Assembly: GCA_027946365.1 (NCBI GenBank)
Contig: JAPEUQ010000009.1
Coordinates: forward strand, 124,001-188,000
Direction of reading: 5' to 3'
DNA from: Kalmusia sp. IMI 367209
Lineage: Eukaryota > Ascomycota > Dothideomycetes > Pleosporales > Didymosphaeriaceae
DNA: 64,000 bases
Shown here: positions 57,664-64,000 of the stretch, piece by piece
Numbering within the stretch: the stretch's first letter is position 1
Layout: every line of letters starts with the position of its first letter
Notes under the pieces: model-generated
What the model was told of the DNA's origin: nothing
Databases searched by the model: none
What the model saw: only the letters and a program-made list of their open reading frames with translations
Made by a program: the position numbers and the translations under genes

Positions 57664-60005
57664 TTACATGTTTTGATTAAATGTTGGATTAACATCAAAG
57701 ATGCCATCAATATCACGAATATGGTTGAGACTCCAAAGCCCTTCAGCGTTCCAAAGATCCATATCAGCACTAGGATGATGTGGCTGCTGAAGTATTTCAA
57801 GCCCAGGGTCGTAGCCAGAGTTGGAAGTTGGAGCTGGAGGATTGATCTGTTGTGGAAGTAGGTCTCCAGTCCCTTCATCTTGTTCCATGCCGGCAAGAAA
57901 GCTCTGTAGCCTCTATAATGTCTTGATCAGATCTGTCAAGGGCGACATCCTGGATTTCGGATTGGTACCATTAGCGGGGGTTTTGGTATACATTGGCAGC
58001 ATACCATCCAGAATGTCAATACTTTGACTAATCAGTTCTAGACTGCGCGTATATGATGCCGCCGGGGCCCGATTCTCGCTGGAAGCGTGGCAGTGATAGT
58101 ACACGAGTAACAACGCACTTTGGAAGATGAGACTCGGCCCCGGCGGAACGAAATTGTGAAGTCTCTGATCAACCGAGTCCTCGTCCAGAAGCTGATAATA
58201 GCGGTGGCGGATGAGGTGCATGCAATTAGACTGTCCCAGAATTCAGGAGTAGCCTGATCGAAGGTCAGGCCTGGTCGGTGAATCAGAATGCGGCAAGCGT
58301 TTGCCAAAAGCTCTAGCCAATGACCCATTAGAACATGCTCGTCGGACTCTCTTCTTTCCGGCCGTTTCCTGCTAATTTTTCCCAATTCAATGGAGTCTAT
58401 ATGTGGGTGATTGTTAAAGGTTGAAGTCCACATGCGTAGGTCTAAATCCAATTGCTTGATCTTATCGGCACCGCCGCGCCGGTCGGTTGTAGTGTATAGC
58501 TGTGCAAGCATTTTCGAAAGTATTCTTGCCAAGCCAACATATTGACAAAAAATTGAAACTGACGTTGGCTCTCCAGGTAGCGGATGCAGGAACTGCGTGG
58601 ATGTTGTGTCTTGAAGTACGCAATCGACAGGTAAATTGTTATCAACATCTGTATTTGCGATGAGTTGTGGTAGACCATGACTTATCGAGGTCAATCTGAA
58701 GCAAAATCAGCCTGTATATACCTATAATGGGCAGCTTAGGAACATGATCATAGCTCATGCATCGGTTGACATGATGTTCCATCGCTATTGCGTCGAATAA
58801 TGCAGCTTACTTGTCGAATATATAAACGGACCACCATACTCGCTTCCTTAATTCCACTTCTCCTGGTTTGAACTTGAATCTCCGCGCGTGACGATGCAAG
58901 CCTAGCGACTGCGCATTTCGTACCATTAGTCCATTCAGAGGTACCATTGCTAGCCGCTCGCCCTTTATTTGAATGAACAGCGAATGAACAGTCAAGGCTT
59001 GGAGGCTCCAAAGTTCGGCTTGTGTTGACCCATGTAGGTATATTCTGTAAATTAGGGAGTCAAGAATGAAATGGCTAGCAAGGTCTACCGCTTCCCATGT
59101 TTCTTCCGATAATTGGTTGATTCTTGTGACAAGGAGAATGATGTGAAGCACAGCGTAATCAACATCGTTCATTTGTCGATTGAGATCAGAGTCGACGAAG
59201 AAATGTGCAGCCTGTCGTATCAGATCTTCCCTGATGATGACAGGACAAAAACTTGACCACCGAGTATCGAAGAGATATAAGTGTCGTGAAATGTCTTCCA
59301 TAGTCATATGTAAGTAGTTTCGAGTAGCGCCAATGGTCAAAGGTAACTGTTCCCCAACATTCGCAGCGATCCTAGTAAATTCACCGGCTTCTGGGAATCG
59401 ATTCATCGGCTGTAGTAGATGACTATTATAGCATGATTCCGGAAAAGGATCGAGTGACAGTGCGATGGAACGACACGCATCTTGTACGGATAAAACAAAA
59501 TGCACACCAGTGGTCGACCCGGCGAACCTGCCAGTTCCTGATTGGTCACGCACCAAGCGGCCCATGTGCTTGACGACATATGCTGATCGGTCAAGAGAAG
59601 CCGTTCCTGTATCACCTGAGACAGGGAGTGGAGACTGGATTATGCCTGTATCAGGAAGCTTTCGTTTCCGCCCTAGTGCTGTTTGACACTTGCGTTGAAG
59701 CTCTTCGCGAAGCCGGCTATTTGCTTGACGTTCAGTTTCCAGTTGCTTTAGAAGTCTGATATTTTCAGCTTCAAGGCGTTTCACGGCTTCGCTTTCCGAT
59801 GTAGAGAAGCCTCGCGCTGTTGTTTTTCGACGCAATGTAGCCGAGACGGTACACTGCGTTCCTGCTGTTGAGCATTTGTCGCACTTTGAACGTATAAGCA
59901 ACGAATTTCGAATCATCGTATCCATTCGATCATCCACTTACAGGGCTAGCTGCGTTACATTTAATCTTTTTCCTGTGCACTGTGAGCGACACGATCTTCC
60001 CCAAA
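57664..60005 (-). pseudogene. Zn2Cys6 fungal transcription factor, frameshifted and interrupted
   Basis: Likely pathway-specific regulator. An upstream exon ending at 59942 gives HRKKIKCNAASP and joins, across a 58-nt intron, to CDKCSTAGTQC at 59883, making the second half of the zinc cluster. The first Cys pair before HRKKIK is not in frame, suggesting a lost base near 59975. A coiled linker follows (EAVKRLEAENIRLLKQLETE). The regulator middle domain includes ELRKRVWWSVYIFDK, joined across the 58696-58810 intron to LTSISHGLPQLI. Near 58156-58160 the reading must change frame (IRDF to HNFVPPGPSLIFQSALLL), a one-base deletion. TAG at 57913-57915 then interrupts before the C-terminus, which would end at 57664. 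The start is not defined. Non-functional as written. Confidence 0.75.
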
Positions 60006-60493
60006 CGCGGGTTGACACGCGTACATTCTACAACGATCACAGACTTGACCGCGCGCCGAGGCCGGCTCAATTGATACCCCCGACGGGAAGATGACGCTGC
60101 TCATCGTAGCATTTTAACCTGGAAAGCTGGGCCGTTGTCAACGCACTGATGAGATGCTGGGTCAGGACCCAGCGAGTGGCATGACTAATCTATACACGTG
60201 ATCGAATCAGATCCTGCCGTTGCTGGACACATGTAGACTTGTGCACAAGATCGCGTCATCTCCCATATGATTGTTCCAAATTGCCGCCTAAAGTCCTGAT
60301 GGGACCAGTTGCGGGGAAGGGTACTACGACGCGGGGTGAATCCTAGGGCAGCAGCTCGGGATAGAGGCTTATCCCGAAGCTCGCGTTGGCCAGAAGCAAT
60401 AAAGATCGAGGCCCTCATGCATTCGTGTTCTTCTGTTTCAAATCTACTGGGGTACTATTTCTTTCGTATTTCAGTTTCTCTGCAATTGTAAAC
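59943..60493. promoter_or_regulatory. Divergent upstream region of the regulator and the lyase
   Basis: The regulator pseudogene and the intact lyase are transcribed away from each other. Their promoters lie in this stretch of at most 550 nt, which partly overlaps the damaged first exon of the regulator. No regulator-binding repeat was identified with confidence. Confidence 0.45.
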
Positions 60494-61999
60494 ATGAGTT
60501 GCGCTGCCATTGACTCTCGCGTCTTTCGCAACCTCTTCGGTACGCAGGAGATACGCGATATTTTCAGCGATGAAGCCTATGTGCAATACCTTATCGAGAC
60601 TGAAGCTGGGCTTGCTCGAGCAGAATCAAAGGTTGGGGTCATTCCAGAGGATGTAGGTGAAGCTTTGACAAAGCACTTGGCAGAAGTGAAGATCGAGTAC
60701 GCGCGATCCTTTCGTTGGCACCTTTACCCGTCTACTAATGTGTAAAGTTAGCTTTGAAAGGGTATCACGAGATACTGATATTGTCGGGTATCCTGTTCTG
60801 CCTCTCATCAATCAGCTCGTCGAGCAAGTGCCAACAGACGTTGCAAAATACATCCATTGGGGCGCCACAACTCAAGATATTATGGATTGTGCGTCCGTAT
60901 TGCAGATTAAGCAAGGCCTCAAGATGGTCAAGTGGCAACTACATCAACTTATGGCTTGTCTCCGTGGACTGTCAGAGCAATACCGGGACACGTAGGTTCT
61001 TGAACCAACTGCACCAAAGCATTCCGCCTAACAGAGTATAGACCAATGGCCGGACGGACCCACCTTCAACATGCGCTTCCTTGTACCTTTGGTTACAAAT
61101 GCGCCGTCTATCTCTCTGGACTGCTTCGTCATGCCGAAAGAATCGAGGAAATTGAAAAGAGATGTCTTCTCGTGCAGTTTGGAGGTGCCGCCGGAACCCT
61201 CGCATCTCTTGGTAGCGATAGAACCGGCCTACGCGTACGAGCCCAACTCGCGGTCGAGCTAGATCTTCAAGACCCATACATAACATGGCATACGACACGT
61301 GATAACATCGCTGAAGTACTCAATTTTCTCGCCCTGATCGGCGGATCACTTGGCAAGATCGCATACGATATCATGATCATGAGCTCAAACGAATTTGGTG
61401 AAGTTGCAGAACCATTCGTACCCCATAGAGGGGCCAGTTCGACAATGCCACAGAAGCGGAACCCAATCAGTAGCGAGGTAGTTCTCGCGGCCAGTAAATT
61501 ACTGCGTGCCAACGCAAGTCTAGGACTGGACGCTATGGTGGTTGATTTCGAGCGTGCGACTGGCCCATGGCACCTCGAATGGGTCGCTGTCCCAGAAGCT
61601 TTTGTACTAACAGTAGGAGCACTATATCAGACCAACTTTGCACTTAGTGGTCTCGTTGTCAACACGGATGTTATGCATACGCTATTGTGCTCGACGCGGG
61701 GATTGATTGTGGGCGAAGCCGTCATGATGGGTCTAGCTCCCTTCATTGGAAGACAGCCAGCTCACGATGTTGTATACGCGGCTTGCAAGACTGCGATCGA
61801 GGAGAGCAGACCATTGCTCGATGTGTTGGCTGAAAACCAAGAAGTCACGTCGAAAGTTTCTCGAGATCGTCTAGCACAATTCTGCGATCCCATCAATTAT
61901 CTTGGTGCTAGCCAGGAAATGGTAGACGATGTGCTGAAACTATCGGGTAGCCAAGGAAAATTCGTGGGAGCGTTGGGTACCGTCACACCCTCAGAATAG
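60494..61999 (+). CDS. Aspartase/fumarase-superfamily lyase, PcaB/PurB-like
   Basis: Beta-elimination enzyme of the 3-carboxy-muconate cycloisomerase / adenylosuccinate lyase group. Exons 60494-60696, 60752-60991 and 61042-61999 give 466 aa. For intron 1 the acceptor TTAG at 60751 is required; the earlier AAAG would create a stop. Motifs: the N-terminal FGTQEIRDIFSDEAYVQYLIETE, YIHWGATTQDIMD (substrate-binding Thr-Thr-Gln-Asp), PMAGRTHLQHALPCTFGYK, and the catalytic loop RGASSTMPQKRNPISS with its Ser. VDFERATGPWHLEWVAVPEAF favours PcaB-like over housekeeping PurB. Neighbours (Dal5-type transporter, Zn2Cys6 gene) suggest use of an external acid or amide rather than purine synthesis. This is the only intact member of the cluster. 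Confidence 0.85.
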
Positions 62000-64000
62000 T
62001 ATGTACAATGGTACAGTCAATTGCATCGTACAGAACTAGGGTGCACACGGCGTACGATTTAGGTGAACCTTGCTTCGAGGACCTGACTCTAAAGCATATA
62101 ATGCTACCAAGGAGGATGGAGATTGCAACGTGTAAATATAGCCACGAGCACTGCTCAAAGACAATCGGAAGCTACAGAGAAAGATTTCAATTCGTCGTAA
62201 TCCTTCGAGGACAAGTTTGCATCGTCAAGCACAGCTTCCGGGTTTTTGCAAGGTCGTGTTAGACGCTTCGTCCCTGTGCGATCATCACAATCACTTTGTA
62301 CAACTTCATGAAGACATGTATACACCTGCCTACAACAGGAATCTTCTTTTGATTCGCGATACTGCTTAAGCGGTACAATGGCGGGTCTAAACTCTCGCTT
62401 AGCGCAAAAGTGAAGGTGAAGGTGAACTCGCTGCCGTAGCAACCCAGAAATCAATCACATGCCATATTTATCCACCGCCCTGCCTTCTACAGTCTTCTAC
62501 GACCTACCTTCCCGCCGTCACCGAGACACGCCAAGCCCCTAAGGGAGACGCTAGTGATCAAGAGTCTGTATATAAACCGCATCACCCAGCCACTCCCTCT
62601 CTCTTTCTCTCCGCTCCACACCCCCGCTACTCAAGTGCGGTCTTTCACTCGACACTTCGATTTAGCTACCTCCACTACGAAGCTCAACCATCAAGGTCGT
62701 TCGAAAGTCGCGACCTAAGATGTTTTACTTTCACTTTGTGCCTCTGACTTGACGTCAGCCTTGGGTACTTTACTTCGCCTTCACCTTCACTCCCTAACTT
62801 TCTTCCATCGCTAATCCGCTTCAGTCACCCTATGTCTTTTGCGACACACCTTCATGCTAAGGACATCATCTACGGATCTTCAGCCTTCACCAACATTGCG
62901 CATGACTATTCGCATCTTGCCTGACAGCCATGTCACTTCTCCTCTATGGCACTGCACTTCTACATCATGAAAGTCGGGCATCACGTTGGTATCAACAACA
63001 CGAGAACCTTTGCCAGCCATGTCTACGGACCGAGTCGCCTTCCAATTTGTCAGTACAATTCATCACCAACCGAACCAACCAACCGAGTCGAACCGAACCG
63101 AAGTGTGAAAAACACGGCACCGGACAGGAGACAACAAATCTCCTGGGCGCTCCCGATCTGCGGATGGGTGCAGCGTTGAGCTCGATCGGCTTGAACATCA
63201 AGGATCAATGGTACAGGGTGTGGTTCGAGGCCACAGGGTCCCTTGCGCAAGGAAAGTGGGCTGCATTTCGTTTGAATCGAGAGGTGGAAGCTGCACTCGG
63301 CATGGAATCTGGATGGTGGTCCAACTTGGCATTTGATCAAATTGTTTAAAGTCGTCTTTGGTTTGGTGGAGGTTTGGATTCGTTGTTGGTGAGGGGTGTT
63401 CCGGCTTTGTTGTTTCGTTGGGCAATCGCAAGGGTTCAGGATGGACATGGTCGTGACGGTGAAATCATAGCGCGCTGGAGAGGTACACATTGTTCTGGGT
63501 GGATTTGGGAGGATTCAACTGCTGCTGGACGGAACAAATCAAAAAAGTCTGCTCTGACCATTTCGTCTTCTTGCGCCTGTGACATCCTAGTGTATGCAAT
63601 GATCATTCCACCCAGCCACAGGTAGAAGCGGACCATGTCCCCTGTGCCAGGTGAACCCTGTGCCACCATGCCTAGTCCAACATATCGCACGCTAGACAAA
63701 AAGACTAAAGGCCCTTCTACGCAACTATAATGCATGCCGTGGAATCTCAACGCATGCAACATCACCAGACGTTTGCCAAGTCCTACACATCGCATAGCAC
63801 GAGACCGACCGTCTCCAAAAAGGCCTTCAACGGACAGCAAGTCGTCCTCCAAGGCGGGCGCACGTCGTCGAAAAAGAGTTCTCCACCCCCTAGGAAGGAA
63901 TCCGTTAGGCAACTAGCGTGTCCCTGTGCGGGCCACGGTTCCGTTTGGCACATCCTGGGAATCATCCCCGGACCAGGGCACCACGTCATCCACGTTGACA
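62000..64000. other. Unassigned right end with a possible unrecognised gene
   Basis: 2 kb. After the lyase stop there is about 560 nt without features, then a TATA box (62569-62576) and a long C/T-rich leader (62585-62920). ATG-started ORFs follow, the longest 62930-63349 (139 aa, ATG in GCCATGT context), but none shows a known motif, and the minus-strand ORF at 63436-63912 is no better. A gene with introns, or one that continues past the window edge, is likely but could not be modelled. Confidence 0.35.
62569..62576 (+). promoter_or_regulatory. Consensus TATA box with pyrimidine-rich leader
   Basis: TATATAAA followed within 15 nt by a strongly C/T-rich tract with few purines, the pattern of highly expressed fungal promoters. 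The gene it serves lies downstream and is not identified. Confidence 0.6.

Overview
The window is nuclear DNA from a filamentous ascomycete (Pezizomycotina). Genes are split by short GT-AG introns of about 48-90 nt, spacing is loose and strands are mixed. Typical fungal families occur: an AA9 polysaccharide monooxygenase, a Zn2Cys6 regulator, fungal MFS carriers and Pob3 without an HMG box. Gene content fits Dothideomycetes best, but the genus cannot be fixed from sequence alone. I saw no rRNA, tRNA, CRISPR array or intact transposon.

Layout. 0.4-1.35 kb: secreted AA9 enzyme. 4.4-6.4 kb: cytochrome P450 with an early stop. 6.7-8.5 kb: MFS transporter. 8.8-10.5 kb: F-box protein (minus). 10.5-15.3 kb: gene-poor, with microsatellites and one tiny cysteine-rich ORF. 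15.3-17.6 kb: Zn2Cys6 regulator (minus). 18.4-20.3 kb: FACT subunit Pob3 (minus). 20.3-26.7 kb: mostly empty, with one small cysteine-rich gene. 26.7-27.5 kb: 6-phosphogluconolactonase. 28.0-29.7 kb: frameshifted gene of unknown function. 30.9-33.2 kb: coiled-coil protein. 36.1-42.3 kb: SMC1 and the GPC acyltransferase, divergent. 42.6-43.2 kb: a coding relic. 43.6-46.5 kb: BolA protein and a malonyl-CoA-synthetase-like enzyme, divergent. 47.0-48.9 kb: macrodomain-sirtuin fusion. 49.5-50.2 kb: Erv14. 50.8-52.3 kb: Prp17. 53.8-54.1 kb: small Ser/Tyr-rich protein. 55.4-62.0 kb: a small, apparently catabolic cluster of a Dal5-type transporter, a Zn2Cys6 regulator and a PcaB/PurB-type lyase. 62.0-64.0 kb: a strong-looking promoter with no recognised product.

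Housekeeping genes (SMC1, POB3, PRP17, ERV14, 6PGL, BolA, GPC1) assemble into full-length frames with no lesion. Several accessory genes do not. The P450 has a stop in its hinge, the 28 kb gene has two offsetting frameshifts, the Dal5-like transporter has a stop plus a frameshift, and the second Zn2Cys6 gene has a frameshift and a stop. In the 55-62 kb cluster only the enzyme remains intact. This contrast points to real gene decay rather than uniform sequencing error, but re-sequencing is needed to settle it.

The most notable intact system is the single-chain fusion of a zinc-type macrodomain (ADP-ribose hydrolase) with a class M sirtuin (probable ADP-ribosyltransferase). It would both write and erase one protein modification.
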